Shown here one piece after another: positions 7,906-17,207 of a stretch of DNA of 64,000 nt. Position 1 is the stretch's first letter. Every line of letters starts with the position of its first letter. The translations under genes were made by a program, and so were the position numbers. This stretch comes from Acrocarpospora corrugata (GTDB lineage: Bacteria; Actinomycetota; Actinomycetes; Streptosporangiales; Streptosporangiaceae): the NCBI RefSeq assembly GCF_009687845.1, contig NZ_BLAD01000045.1, positions 1 through 64,000 on the forward strand. The letters are read 5' to 3'. The notes beneath the pieces are model-generated. The model was not told the origin of the DNA and ran no database searches. It saw only the letters and a list, made by a program, of their open reading frames with translations.

Positions 7906-8960
7906 GCACGGTCGTGTTCGCCAGCATGGACGCCGACACCCTCGGCGGCATCCAGCGGGTGGTGCACACGGTCGCGCAGGGCCTGGCCGAGCGCGGCCAC
8001 GACGTGCACGTGGTCGGCCTGCACCGGGCCGCGGACCCGGCCTCCTACGTCGGCTTCCCGCGCTACAGCCGGCACGTGATCAGTCCGGGCCCCGAACCGG
8101 CCTGGTGGGCCCGGCGGCGGACGGCCGCGCTGGTCGGCTCGCTCGAACCGGGCTTCGTGGTGATGACCTCCCCCGGGGTCGTCACCCGGATGAAGGACCT
8201 GCTCGGGCTGCACCAGGGCATCGGCCAGTACCACGGCTCGTACGCGCACGCGCGCGCCTGCTGGCACTACGCCTCGGTCAAGGCGCACTACGGCAAGCTC
8301 GACCAGGCCGTGTTCCTCAGCCCTGACGACGCCTGGCGGTTCGCCGAGCAGGCGCTGCTGCCCAACACCTGGGACATCCCGAACCCGCTCGCCGACTGGC
8401 CGGCCGAGATCGCCGAACTGGACCGGCACCGGGTGCTGGCGGTCGGGCGGCTGGCCGGGGTCAAACGGTTCGACCGGCTGATCACGGCCTTCGGCCGTAC
8501 CGGGCGGTCGAGCTGGGAGTTGCATCTGGTCGGCGACGGGCCGGACGAGGGGCGGTTGCGGGCGCACGCGGTCGCCGAGGGGGTGGCGGACCGGGTGCGC
8601 TTCCGCGGCCGGATCCCGGCCGCGGAGATGGCCGAGGAGTACCGGGCCGCGTCACTGGTGGCGCTGTCCAGCGACCATGAGGGGTTGCCGCTGGTGCTGG
8701 CCGAGGCCGCGAGCTACGGGCTGCCCGCGGTCGCCCACGACGTCTCGGGCGGGATCCGCGCCCTGGTCAGGGACGGCGAGACCGGCCTGCTCGCGCCGCC
8801 GGGGGATGTGGCCGCGCTGACTGCCGCGCTGGGCACGCTGATGGCGGACACCCGGGAACGGCAGCGGCTCGGCGCGGCCGCCCGGGAGCACGCCCGTCAG
8901 TTCAAGCTGCCGCGCGTGGTGGACCGCTGGGAGGAGCTGTTCACGCACCTCCGCCGCTGA
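7902..8960 (+). CDS. family 4 glycosyltransferase
   Basis: 352 residues, starting at the ATG inside the ATGA overlap with the TagF-like gene. The N-terminal half has the Rossmann-type acceptor domain with the typical GGIQRVVHTVAQGLAERGHDVHVV entry. The C-terminal half carries the GT-B nucleotide-sugar site: VLAVGRLAGVKRFDRLI, LHLVGDGPDEGRL, and the SSDHEGLPLVLAEAASYGLP motif with the EX7E-like glutamates. It probably adds sugars to the polymer or its linkage unit made by its neighbours. The donor and acceptor cannot be read from sequence. Its 3' end overlaps the convergent sulfotransferase gene by 20 bp. Confidence 0.88.
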   Translation: MSTVVFASMDADTLGGIQRVVHTVAQGLAERGHDVHVVGLHRAADPASYVGFPRYSRHVISPGPEPAWWARRRTAALVGSLEPGFVVMTSPGVVTRMKDLLGLHQGIGQYHGSYAHARACWHYASVKAHYGKLDQAVFLSPDDAWRFAEQALLPNTWDIPNPLADWPAEIAELDRHRVLAVGRLAGVKRFDRLITAFGRTGRSSWELHLVGDGPDEGRLRAHAVAEGVADRVRFRGRIPAAEMAEEYRAASLVALSSDHEGLPLVLAEAASYGLPAVAHDVSGGIRALVRDGETGLLAPPGDVAALTAALGTLMADTRERQRLGAAAREHARQFKLPRVVDRWEELFTHLRR

Positions 8961-9981
8961 GCGCCAGCTCGCGCGGGGGCAGCCCGGCCAGCTTGCGCTG
9001 CCCCTCGGTGAGCAGCGCCGCGACCGGGCCGGGCTCGCGCAGCCGGTTGAACCGGTCCCGGTTGGTCTTCCGCCAGCGCGCGGTGCGGCGTTTGGCCGCT
9101 GCCGCCCGGTAGGCGGCGACGTGTTCCCTCGCCGCCTTGGGCGCGCCGCTCAGGGCGTAGCCGTAGGACTGGAGCCGGTCCCCGAGCACCTCCTCGCAGA
9201 GCGCGATCTCCCACGGCTCCAGCCGCTGCGCCCAACTGCCCGACCTGGCGGTGGTGACCGCGCTGTGCGTGTTGCTGTGCCACACCTTGTGCGCCGGCAC
9301 CGCGACCTGGGCGGCGTGCCGGGGCTCGCACATGGCGGGGTCGTACTCCTCGCCGATGAACGCGCAGAGCCGCTTCAGCGCCCGCTCGGGTTCGGCGGTC
9401 AGGTCCTCGTACCGCAGCTCGTGGTAGCTGCCCTTGGGCAGCCGCTGCGCGGTGCGGCGGCCGAAGTCGATGGCCTCGGCCCAGTTGGAGATCGCGTGGA
9501 AGCTGCTCAGGTGATACCAGGGCATCTCCTTCAGCGAGGCCACGCAGTCCCGGCCGTCCCTGATCAGGTGGATGAACTGGGCGTCGGGGAACATCCGCAG
9601 CAGGATGTCGACGTGCTTGAAGTAGCTGGGGCGCTTGTCGCCCCAGCGCGGCTTGCCGAACCTGGCCGCGTAGTTGCGGAACACCGTGCCGATCACCGAG
9701 CCGAGGCTGCCGGGGCCCTCGGTGGCCTGCTCGATGAACTCGGCCCGGTCGATGCCGAGCTCGCGGAACTTGGTGTCCCTGCCGGTGGCGATCCACTCGG
9801 CCAGCACCTGGCGGTTGACCGGTTCGCGCAGGTCGCCGTATTTGCGGCGGCCGAAGTAGGCCGGGACCAGGAACCGGGTCTCCGGCGGCACGGCCACCCG
9901 CGGATGCGAGTGCAGCATCAGCTGCAGCATGGTCGTGCCCGAACGCGGGCAGCCGATGACGAAGATCGGCCGGTCCGGCAT
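8941..9981 (-). CDS. PAPS-dependent sulfotransferase, copy 1
   Basis: 346 residues from the ATG at 9981. This start has GGGGGAG six bases upstream and lines up with the paralogue (MPDRPIFVIGCPRSGTT against MSERPIFIVGCPRSGTT). An alternative ATG at 10011 overlaps the upstream stop as ATGA. CPRSGTTMLQLMLHSHP is the 5'-phosphosulfate-binding loop, and HLIRDGRDCVASLKEMPW is the 3'-phosphate-binding motif. The product should transfer sulfate from PAPS to a hydroxyl or amino group of an acceptor, here probably a surface glycan because glycosyltransferases and polymerases flank it. It is co-directional with the second sulfotransferase and a CDP-alcohol phosphatidyltransferase. Sulfotransferases of this kind can also act on lipids or small molecules, so the acceptor is uncertain. 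Confidence 0.85.
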   Translation of the reverse strand: MPDRPIFVIGCPRSGTTMLQLMLHSHPRVAVPPETRFLVPAYFGRRKYGDLREPVNRQVLAEWIATGRDTKFRELGIDRAEFIEQATEGPGSLGSVIGTVFRNYAARFGKPRWGDKRPSYFKHVDILLRMFPDAQFIHLIRDGRDCVASLKEMPWYHLSSFHAISNWAEAIDFGRRTAQRLPKGSYHELRYEDLTAEPERALKRLCAFIGEEYDPAMCEPRHAAQVAVPAHKVWHSNTHSAVTTARSGSWAQRLEPWEIALCEEVLGDRLQSYGYALSGAPKAAREHVAAYRAAAAKRRTARWRKTNRDRFNRLREPGPVAALLTEGQRKLAGLPPRELALSGGGA

Positions 9982-10007
9982 GTACGTCTCCCCCGTGACG
10001 AGTCGTT

Positions 10008-11009
10008 TCATCGCACGATCCCCGCCAGCTCGCGCTGGGTGTCGGTGAGCAGCGCGGCGACCGGGCCGGGCTCGCGGAACCGGTTGATCCGCTCGGTCAG
10101 CGCCACCCGCCGCCACTTGCGCTTCCAGGTGTTGGACGTCTTCTCGTAGGCGGCCACGTCCCGGCGGGTGGCCGCCGGCGCGCCGCTCAGCTCGTACCCG
10201 TAGGCGGTGAGCCGGTTCCCCAGGACGGTCTCGCAGAGCGACACCTCCCACGGCTCCAGCCGCTGCGCCCAGCTCCCGGTCCTGGTGGTGGTGACCGGCT
10301 GCCGCGTGTTGGTGTGCCAGTCCTTGTGCTCCGGCACCACGTCCGCCACCCGGTACGGCTCCCGCATCGCCGGGTCGTACTCCTCACCCAGGAACGTGCA
10401 CAGCCCGCCCAGCGAACCGGCCGGATCCGCGCACAGTTCCTCATAGCGCAGCTCGTAGTAACTGTCGGCGGGCAACTTGTGCCCCCGCCCGGCGTCGATC
10501 GCCTCGGCCCACCGGTGCACGGCCTCGTACACGTCCCCCTGGAACCAGGGCATCTCCTTCAGCGAGGCCACACAGTCCCGGCCGTCCCTGATCAGATGCA
10601 CGATCTGTGCGTCAGGGAACATGGCCAGGATCGCGTCCAGATGCCGGATGTACGGCGGGCGCTTGTCGCCCCAGCGGACCTTCCCGTGCCGCTCGGCGAA
10701 CATCTTGTAGACCAGGCCGACGACGGACCCGAGGCTGCCCGGCCCTTCGACCGCGCGCCTGATGAACTCGTCGGCGTCGATGCCGAGGTCGCCGAACTGC
10801 GTCCGGGACCCCTTGGCGATCTTCCTGGCCAGCATCCGCCGGTTCTTCGTCTCCCGCAGGTCGCCGTAGCCGCGCCTGGCCCGGTAGACCTGCACCAGGA
10901 TCCGCGTCTCCGGCGGCACCGCCACCCGCGGGTGCGCGTGCAGCATGAGCTGCAGCAAAGTAGTGCCGGACCGAGGACATCCGACAATGAAAATCGGCCG
11001 CTCAGACAA
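10008..11009 (-). CDS. PAPS-dependent sulfotransferase, copy 2
   Basis: 333 residues, closely similar to copy 1 along its whole length. It has the same CPRSGTTLLQLMLHAHPRVAVPPET opening, WGDKRPPYIRHLD, HLIRDGRDCVASLKEMPW, the GEEYDPAM segment, SWAQRLEPWE, and a C-terminal RFREPGPVAALLTDTQRELAG. The pair is a tandem duplication. They differ most between residues 45 and 75 and in the acceptor-facing middle, so they may sulfate different positions. The start overlaps the end of the CDP-alcohol phosphatidyltransferase gene by 8 nt, which suggests an operon read 11919 to 8941. Confidence 0.85.
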   Translation of the reverse strand: MSERPIFIVGCPRSGTTLLQLMLHAHPRVAVPPETRILVQVYRARRGYGDLRETKNRRMLARKIAKGSRTQFGDLGIDADEFIRRAVEGPGSLGSVVGLVYKMFAERHGKVRWGDKRPPYIRHLDAILAMFPDAQIVHLIRDGRDCVASLKEMPWFQGDVYEAVHRWAEAIDAGRGHKLPADSYYELRYEELCADPAGSLGGLCTFLGEEYDPAMREPYRVADVVPEHKDWHTNTRQPVTTTRTGSWAQRLEPWEVSLCETVLGNRLTAYGYELSGAPAATRRDVAAYEKTSNTWKRKWRRVALTERINRFREPGPVAALLTDTQRELAGIVR

Positions 11010-11919
11010 GAACCTTCACCCTTTCCGGTACGGTTCGCCCGGCCTCCCGGGCAGCCAGCCATATCCGGTAGACCAATGCGGACTCGAACAACAACAGCAA
11101 CGCCCCGACGACCCCGGCCGCCCACACCATCGCCCACGGCCCGAACGGCGGCGCCAGCACGAAGACGGCGGCGTGGAACTCGATGCCGCCCACCACGTGG
11201 GTGCGGATCCGGTGCCGGACCAGGAAGATCCGGAACCGGTCGAACCAGGGGAACCTGGCCCGCCAGCCGCGGTGCAGATCGACCAGCGGCTGGTCGTGGG
11301 TGGCGACCAGGTTCCCGACCCGGGCCTGCGGCGAGAGCCGCAACACGTCCTCCACGAAGACGACGTCGCTGCCCGCGCGGGCGGCGACCAGCATCCTGGT
11401 GGCCTCCCTGACCCGGTTGACCTGCGGCGCGTTCATATAACGGAACAGATCCAGCAGGACCACGGTGGTCGCCGCGACCCAGAAGACCGAAGGGCCCTGG
11501 CCGTAGGCGAAGCCGAACGCGCAGCACAGAACCCGGATCCGGTCGCCCACGTAGTCGAGCCAGAGCCCGAACGGCGTGCCGGTCCCCTTCAGCCGCGCGA
11601 TCTTCCCGTCCATGCAGTCGACCGTGAAGCTGAGATAGAACAGCAGCGCCCCGACGGCCAGCCGGCCGGTGGCGAAAGACCCCGCGGACGCGAACCCGAG
11701 CAGGATGGACAGCCGGGTCAGCCCGTTGGGCGTGATCGAAGTGTGATTGGCGACGAGCAGCGCGAGACGGCAGGCCAGTGGATCAACCAGAAATACGGTC
11801 CACCACGAGTCTCTCGGCTTGCGCGCCGCCTTGATGTCATCGAGCGTGAAGCCCCCCATGCAGTAAGAATGACTACGCCAGGTAGTCGCCAGCCGCTTCT
11901 TCGGTGACAGCCGGAGCAT
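11002..11919 (-). CDS. CDP-alcohol phosphatidyltransferase family protein
   Basis: 305 residues with several membrane helices. It contains the complete family signature D-x2-DG-x2-AR-x8-G-x3-D-x3-D, seen as DCMDGKIAR followed by G and two Asp at the exact spacing. These integral membrane enzymes swap the CMP of a CDP-alcohol for another alcohol or phosphate acceptor. The genomic context (two TagF-like polymerases, stealth, sulfotransferases) suggests a wall-polymer lipid or polyol-phosphate step rather than housekeeping phospholipid synthesis. The ATG at 11919 has a modest GAAGTGG upstream; the ATG at 11859 (MGGFTLDDIKAARKPRD) is an alternative start without a clear ribosome-binding site. The end overlaps the sulfotransferase 2 start by 8 nt. 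Confidence 0.85.
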   Translation of the reverse strand: MLRLSPKKRLATTWRSHSYCMGGFTLDDIKAARKPRDSWWTVFLVDPLACRLALLVANHTSITPNGLTRLSILLGFASAGSFATGRLAVGALLFYLSFTVDCMDGKIARLKGTGTPFGLWLDYVGDRIRVLCCAFGFAYGQGPSVFWVAATTVVLLDLFRYMNAPQVNRVREATRMLVAARAGSDVVFVEDVLRLSPQARVGNLVATHDQPLVDLHRGWRARFPWFDRFRIFLVRHRIRTHVVGGIEFHAAVFVLAPPFGPWAMVWAAGVVGALLLLFESALVYRIWLAAREAGRTVPERVKVLV

Positions 11920-12017
11920 CTCGTTGCCACTTCTTGACCGTTGCCCCTACCTGGGCAAAGCCCCTGCCAACCGCGGTGGAGGTCGGTTAGAGTCCCAGAA
12001 TCTTCGGGGGGAGACCC

Positions 12018-13559
12018 ATGCCTGTGGGAACGTTGTATCGACAGTTGCAGGGGCGGCTGGGCGCGCGCGAGACGGCGTCGCCGCGGAGCGCGCTGATCCG
12101 GGCCGACCTGAGCCCGCTCCAGGCCGTGCGCGAGACGTTCGACCTGGTCTGCCAGACGCTGACCGAGGCCGGCGTGCCCTTCTTCTGCGTCCGGCCGCTG
12201 GCCGGCCGCCCGCCGGTGGTGGCGGTGCGGGCCTCGCACCGGCCGCGCGCGCTGACCGCGCTGGCCCGGCCCGGCCTGTACGCGGGCCGGCTCCCGGCCG
12301 GACGCAACGGAATGCGCCAGCCCGACTGCGACCGGGTCCGCCCGCTCCGCCGCAACGACCTGGCCGACGCCCGGGTGATCCGGCTGGCCCGCTACTTCAG
12401 CACCCCGTCCAGGACCCTCACGCTGGGGCCGGAGGCGGGCGTCGACCTGGAGTTCTGGCACCGCGAGGGCGAACTGCTGGTGGCGCCCCGGCCGAACCGG
12501 GCGTGCGAGGCGGTGCCGGTGCTCGGCGCCACGGTGGACGGCCGGGAGGAACTGTTCGTCCAGCTGGCGGCCGGCGGCGGGCGGACCTATCCGACCAGGC
12601 CGGAGTTCCTGCACCGGCTGGTGGACGAGCTCGATTTCCCGATCGACGCCGTCTACACCTGGGTGGACGGCGGCGATCCGGTCTGGCGGGCGCGCCGCGA
12701 CCTGGCCCTGACCGGCGGGCTGAGCGAGCTGGCGACCACCGAGGCGCGCTTCGTCAGCCGGGACGAACTGCGGTATTCGCTGCGGTCACTGATGACGTAC
12801 GCGCCGTGGGTGCGGAAGATCTGGATCGTCACCGACCAGCAGCGGCCGAGCTGGCTGCGGCCGGACGACCGGATCCAGATCGTGGACCACAAGGAGATCT
12901 TCCGGGATCCCGGCGTGCTGCCGGTGTTCAACTCGCACGCCATCGAGGCGCAGCTGCACCGGATCGAGGGGCTGTCCGAGCATTTCCTGTACCTGAACGA
13001 TGACTTCTTCCTGGGGCGTCCGCTCTATCCGGAGATGTTCTTCGAAGGGAACGGGATCACCCGGTTCTTCCCGTCGGCGGCCCAGGTGCCGTTCGCGCTG
13101 TATGAGGACAATCCGGTGCACGCGGCCGGGATGAACAACCGGCGGCTGCTGGAGGAGCTGTGCGGGCGCACACTCACCCAGAAGATGAAGCATGTGCCGT
13201 ACGCGCTGCGCCGGTCGCTGCTGTTCGAGCTGGAGGACCGGTTCGCGGAGGCGTTCGAGGAGACCACCCGGTCGGCGTTCCGGCGCGGCAGCGACATCGC
13301 GGTGGTGTCGTCGCTGGCGCACTACTACGGCTACCTGAGCGGGCGGGCGATCCCGGGGACCGTGCACTACACCTACGTGGACCTGGCGATGCGCAAGGCT
13401 CCGGCGAAGATGCGGCGGATGCTGGCGGCGCGGGAGCACGACGCCTACTGCCTGAACGACACCGCGGCCACCACGCCGGAGCAGGACGCGCTGACGCACC
13501 GGTTCCTGGAGGCGTACTACCCGGTGCCCAGCCCGTTCGAGGCGATCACGCCGGAGTGA
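12018..13559 (+). CDS. stealth family sugar-phosphate transferase
   Basis: 513 residues; GGGGGGAG five bases before the ATG fixes the start. The stealth conserved regions are visible: CR1 IDAVYTWVDGGDP (about residues 210-222), CR2 from SRDELRYSLRSL to WVRKIWIVTDQQ, CR3 around EHFLYLNDDFFLGRPL, and a CR4-like C-terminal block. Stealth proteins transfer a sugar-1-phosphate from a nucleotide sugar, forming phosphodiester links in capsule-like polymers, and are related to eukaryotic GlcNAc-1-phosphotransferase. About 200 N-terminal residues of actinobacterial type precede CR1 and have no motif I can name. It is divergent from the CDP-alcohol phosphatidyltransferase gene, and its 3' end overlaps the next minus-strand gene by 14 nt. 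Confidence 0.88.
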   Translation: MPVGTLYRQLQGRLGARETASPRSALIRADLSPLQAVRETFDLVCQTLTEAGVPFFCVRPLAGRPPVVAVRASHRPRALTALARPGLYAGRLPAGRNGMRQPDCDRVRPLRRNDLADARVIRLARYFSTPSRTLTLGPEAGVDLEFWHREGELLVAPRPNRACEAVPVLGATVDGREELFVQLAAGGGRTYPTRPEFLHRLVDELDFPIDAVYTWVDGGDPVWRARRDLALTGGLSELATTEARFVSRDELRYSLRSLMTYAPWVRKIWIVTDQQRPSWLRPDDRIQIVDHKEIFRDPGVLPVFNSHAIEAQLHRIEGLSEHFLYLNDDFFLGRPLYPEMFFEGNGITRFFPSAAQVPFALYEDNPVHAAGMNNRRLLEELCGRTLTQKMKHVPYALRRSLLFELEDRFAEAFEETTRSAFRRGSDIAVVSSLAHYYGYLSGRAIPGTVHYTYVDLAMRKAPAKMRRMLAAREHDAYCLNDTAATTPEQDALTHRFLEAYYPVPSPFEAITPE

Positions 13560-14244
13560 GCTCGTGCAGGACCGTGACCAGGTGGGCGCCGAGCGGGGTG
13601 AGGGTGACCCGGCCAGGTTCGCGGACGACCGCGCCGAAGAAGGCGAGCAGGTCCAGCCCGGCGCCGACGTCGAAGGTCACGCCTTCGGCTTCGGCGGCCG
13701 CCCTGATCGTCGCGTCCAGGGCGGTCTCGTCCACGGCGGTGCCGGGCGGCAGCTCCACGTTGGCGAGGACCTGGAGCGCCACCAGCGCGCCACCTTCCGC
13801 GCCCTCGATGAACTCCTCGTCGTTGCCGTCGACCGTGCGGACGAAGGCGTTGCGCCAGGTCTCCAGGGCGTCGGCGCCGAGTCCTTCGCCGGGGCGGGCC
13901 TTGCGGGCCCGGATCTGGATCACGTCAGCGGCGCGGGCGACCGCCCACAGCGACATCAGCCAGGGCACCCGGCCGGCGGTGCGGATCCGGACCGCCGGGG
14001 GCTCGATGCCGAGCACGCGGCACAGGTCGGGAATGTCGCCCGGACGGGGCAGGCCGGTGGCGGTCACGGCGACGCCCTCGCCGACCCAGGCGGCCACGCC
14101 GCGCAGGCCGCGCAGGACGGGAGTGGCCGCCGCGGCGCGGACCAGCGGGGGCTCCTGGGTCGCGGTCCTGACGGCGGCGCGCTTGGCGGGGTGACCTGAA
14201 CTCTGCTTTCGGCGGCGGCTCACCGGGGGAGAATATCGGAGCAT
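13546..14244 (-). CDS. conserved actinobacterial protein of unknown function
   Basis: 232 residues from the ATG at 14244, 20 bp after the stop of the large TagF-like gene, so probably its operon partner. A GTG at 14223 is an alternative start. The N-terminus is basic (VSRRRKQSSGHPAKRAAV). The rest is an Ala/Leu-rich mostly helical protein with no signal peptide or clear membrane segment. The C-terminus (FFGAVVREPGRVTLTPLGAHLV) looks like a winged-helix end of the kind found in many actinobacterial hypothetical proteins. I do not recognise a catalytic motif. The much longer open frame continuing to 15582 is antisense to the polymerase gene and was not used. Confidence 0.6.
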   Translation of the reverse strand: MLRYSPPVSRRRKQSSGHPAKRAAVRTATQEPPLVRAAAATPVLRGLRGVAAWVGEGVAVTATGLPRPGDIPDLCRVLGIEPPAVRIRTAGRVPWLMSLWAVARAADVIQIRARKARPGEGLGADALETWRNAFVRTVDGNDEEFIEGAEGGALVALQVLANVELPPGTAVDETALDATIRAAAEAEGVTFDVGAGLDLLAFFGAVVREPGRVTLTPLGAHLVTVLHELTPA

Positions 14245-14264
14245 TTCTCCATGTATGTCACCGC

Positions 14265-17207
14265 TCAGCCGAGCAGACGATCTACCACGCGTTTTGCGGC
14301 CCGGCCGTCGTCCCAGGGGCAGAACTTTCGCTGGAACTCCGGGTAGGCGGGGTGGTCGGAGCGGAGGGCGTCGATGAGGGAATCGGTGTCGCGGACCAGC
14401 GGGCCGGGGGCTTCCCGTTCGAAGTCGAAGTAGAAGCCGCGGATGACGTCGCGGTAGCGCTCCAGGTCGTAGGTGTAGAAGATCATCGGCTTGCCGGTGC
14501 AGGCGAAGTCGAACATGGCCGAGGAGTAGTCGGTGACGAGCACGTCCGCCGCCAAATACAAATCCGAGATTTCTGGATATTTCGTGACATCGATGGTGGG
14601 GTGCGGGAGGCGGGGGCGGTGGGTGATCAGGTGGTGGGCGCGGACCAGGAAGGTGTGGTCGTCGCCCAGAGCCTGCTGGAGGCGGGGTAGATCCAGTTCC
14701 ATGGTGAAGCCGCGGCGGCGGCCGACGTGCAGGTCGTCGCGCCAGGTCGGGGCGTAGAGCACGACCTTGTGGCCGGCGGGGACGCCCAGCCGGCGCCGGA
14801 TCTCGCGGGCGCGTTCGTCCCGGTCCGGCGCGAACAGCGGGTCGTTGCGCGGGTAGCCCGCTTCGACGACCTCGCCGCGGTAGCCGAACGCCTGGCGCAG
14901 GATCGGTGACGAGAACGGGTTCGGGGAGAGCAGCAGGTCCCACTGGGGGGCGTCGCGGTCCATCCAGTCGAGCAGTTCGGTGCGCTGGAACGGCAGCCCG
15001 GCGAGGTCGTGGCCCAGGCGTTTCAGCGGGGTGCCGTGCCAGGTCTGGAGGTAACGCTGGCCGCGTCGTTTGGTGAACCAGACGGGCTGGGTGCGGTTGC
15101 CGACCACGAAGCGGGCGGTGGCCAGGGCTTCGGCGTGCGCGCGGCTGCCGTACAGGACCAGCCTGGAGTCTTCGGGGGCGGGGAAGTTGCCGTCGAGGGT
15201 GACCCAGACCGATTCCAGGCCGGTGCCGAGGCGGCGGAGTTCCTCGTGGATCGCGCGCGGGTTGCAGGAGGCCAGCCGCCCGCCGTAGGAGTCGAAGACG
15301 ATCAGGTCGCGAAGCGCCCGTTTGCCGGTGCCGCGCAGTCGGCGTTCGGCGTAGCGGCCTCGTTCGTCGGGTTGGAGTGCCGGGGCGACCAGGAGGCTGA
15401 GGTCGCCTTCGAGGGTGGTGCGGAAGCGGTATTCGTGCAGGTCGGTGCGGTGCGCGGGGAGCGCCAGGCCTTCCGCGGCGCGGAGCGGCTGCCGCTTGCC
15501 TGTCACCAGCCGCCAGGTCCCGCGGTCCACGGGCGGGGCGATGGTGGCCGTGAAGCGCGTCTCGTCGCGTTCGAGCAGGCACGGGCGCTCATCCTCGCCA
15601 CGCAGCAGGATCTTCCTGGCGGGTCCTTCACCGCCGAGGACCAGCTGCCCGTCCTCCCAGCGCAGGGTGTCGACCAGCGCCTTGACCAGCGGCAGGGGCA
15701 GCGGAGGCCCGACGGTGAGCCCGTCGGCCTGGGTCAGGCTCGCCTGGAGCCCGTGCACCGGCGGATACCGGCGCTCTCCCGCAAGCGGATGGCCGAGCAC
15801 CTGGCCCTTCTGGGTGACGCCCCGGGCGGAGACCCGGGCGTGCAGCGTCCAGATCCCCGGCGGCAGTTTCGCCAGGTCGACGGTCACCGTGAAACCGGAC
15901 CGGTCATGACAGACCGCCGACTGGTCGGAGTCGGCGGTCGCGTCCTTCCTGATGGTTCGCGCCGCGTCGAGCGGAATCCGCTTCTCCCCCGACTGGAGCC
16001 ACATCTTCAGGCCGCTCCGGGCGCTGTCCAGATGCGCGAGGTAGGCGTACCCGGACGCGGTCACGCGCTCGTCCTCGACCGTGACCGCGTCCACGTACGC
16101 GCGAAGCACCAGTTCGCGGCGGGCTTGGTAGACCTTGTCGGGGACGCCTTTGTCCCGGTCCCCGAAGTAGGGGTAGTCGGCGAACCAGCGGCGGTCGAAG
16201 ACGCCACGCCGTACTATTCGGGCGTCTTTCAGGGCGGTGCGGCGGAAGCGGTGGACGTGGCGGAGCTCGTCGACCATGCGGCGGGCGGCCAGGTGGAGTT
16301 CCAGGCGGCGGATCGGCGGCTGGTGGGCCAGGGCGCTCGGGTGGATGTCGCGCAGGGCCGTACCGGCCAGGTCGAGCAGGTGTTCCAGGTCGGCGCCCTC
16401 GGTGGTGTTGAGCGCGTCCAGCAGGATGCCGAGGTCCAGGTCGGCGACCAGCCGGTCGTGGCGGCGGGCCAGCGCGGGAGCGTTGTCCCGCAGGAACCTG
16501 GCGATCCTGGCCATCGCCGCCAGCCGCTCCTCGACGTTGCGCGCCTCGTTGCGCCGCTGCGTGATCGACCCCGGCGTGATCCGCCAGTGGTAGACGACGT
16601 CGGCGAGCACGTCGGTGGCCTTGGCGAGCACGTGCGCCTGAATGGCGACGGGCGCGTCCTCGTAGTGGCCGGGCGGGAACAGGAACGCGTGCTCGTCCCA
16701 GAACGTCCGGCGGAACACCTTGTTCCAGACCGTCCGGTCGCTGATCAGCTCGTGGTTCTTCCGGATATGGGATCTCTTGACGGTCTGCTGGAAGGCCAGC
16801 GCATGCCCGGCGGACGCCCGCGGGCCGGTCTCCGTCAGCCGCCGCACGTTCCCGCAGGCGAGCTCGGATCCGGTCCCCTCCAGACTGCTCACCAGCGTCT
16901 GGTACGCCCCTGACGGAACCACGTCATCGGCGTCGGCGAAGGCCAGATACACCCCGCGCGCCCGCCGGGCCCCGGTGTTTCGGGCCGGGCCCGGCCCCAG
17001 GCGCTCCTGCCGGACGACCCGGAATCGCCTGTCCTCGGCGGCCACCGCCTTCGCCAGCACCGCACTGCCGTCCGTCGAGCCGTCGTCGACCAGCAGGACC
17101 TCCAGGTCGGTCAGCACCTGCGCCCGCAACGCGGCCAGACATTCCGCGAAATATCCCTCCACGTTGTGGAAGGGCACCACGACCGAGAGCAGCGGCCGGG
17201 CCGCCAT
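14265..17207 (-). CDS. bifunctional GT2 / CDP-glycerol glycerophosphotransferase (TagF-like), second copy
   Basis: 980 residues from the ATG at 17207, with GGTGGA five bases upstream; the upstream in-frame extension to 17294 has no such site. Residues 1-230 are a GT2 domain (LSVVVPFHNVEGYF, LLVDDGSTDGS, FADADD). A long middle region (about 250-620) is of unclear fold. The C-terminal third is a CDP-glycerol glycerophosphotransferase domain with RYLQTWHGTPLKRLGHD, VLYAPTWRDD, LVTDYSSAMFDFACTGKPMIF and YFDFE. It is a distant paralogue of the gene at 5176-7905, so this locus probably makes two polymers or two parts of one. It is divergent from the polysaccharide deacetylase gene across a 217-bp spacer. 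Confidence 0.85.
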   Translation of the reverse strand: MAARPLLSVVVPFHNVEGYFAECLAALRAQVLTDLEVLLVDDGSTDGSAVLAKAVAAEDRRFRVVRQERLGPGPARNTGARRARGVYLAFADADDVVPSGAYQTLVSSLEGTGSELACGNVRRLTETGPRASAGHALAFQQTVKRSHIRKNHELISDRTVWNKVFRRTFWDEHAFLFPPGHYEDAPVAIQAHVLAKATDVLADVVYHWRITPGSITQRRNEARNVEERLAAMARIARFLRDNAPALARRHDRLVADLDLGILLDALNTTEGADLEHLLDLAGTALRDIHPSALAHQPPIRRLELHLAARRMVDELRHVHRFRRTALKDARIVRRGVFDRRWFADYPYFGDRDKGVPDKVYQARRELVLRAYVDAVTVEDERVTASGYAYLAHLDSARSGLKMWLQSGEKRIPLDAARTIRKDATADSDQSAVCHDRSGFTVTVDLAKLPPGIWTLHARVSARGVTQKGQVLGHPLAGERRYPPVHGLQASLTQADGLTVGPPLPLPLVKALVDTLRWEDGQLVLGGEGPARKILLRGEDERPCLLERDETRFTATIAPPVDRGTWRLVTGKRQPLRAAEGLALPAHRTDLHEYRFRTTLEGDLSLLVAPALQPDERGRYAERRLRGTGKRALRDLIVFDSYGGRLASCNPRAIHEELRRLGTGLESVWVTLDGNFPAPEDSRLVLYGSRAHAEALATARFVVGNRTQPVWFTKRRGQRYLQTWHGTPLKRLGHDLAGLPFQRTELLDWMDRDAPQWDLLLSPNPFSSPILRQAFGYRGEVVEAGYPRNDPLFAPDRDERAREIRRRLGVPAGHKVVLYAPTWRDDLHVGRRRGFTMELDLPRLQQALGDDHTFLVRAHHLITHRPRLPHPTIDVTKYPEISDLYLAADVLVTDYSSAMFDFACTGKPMIFYTYDLERYRDVIRGFYFDFEREAPGPLVRDTDSLIDALRSDHPAYPEFQRKFCPWDDGRAAKRVVDRLLG

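Noticed and set aside
14245-15582. Upstream extension of the unknown gene at 13546 to a 678-residue protein
   Set aside because: The extension is antisense-strand-like Pro/Arg-rich shadow in a different frame of the TagF-like polymerase gene.
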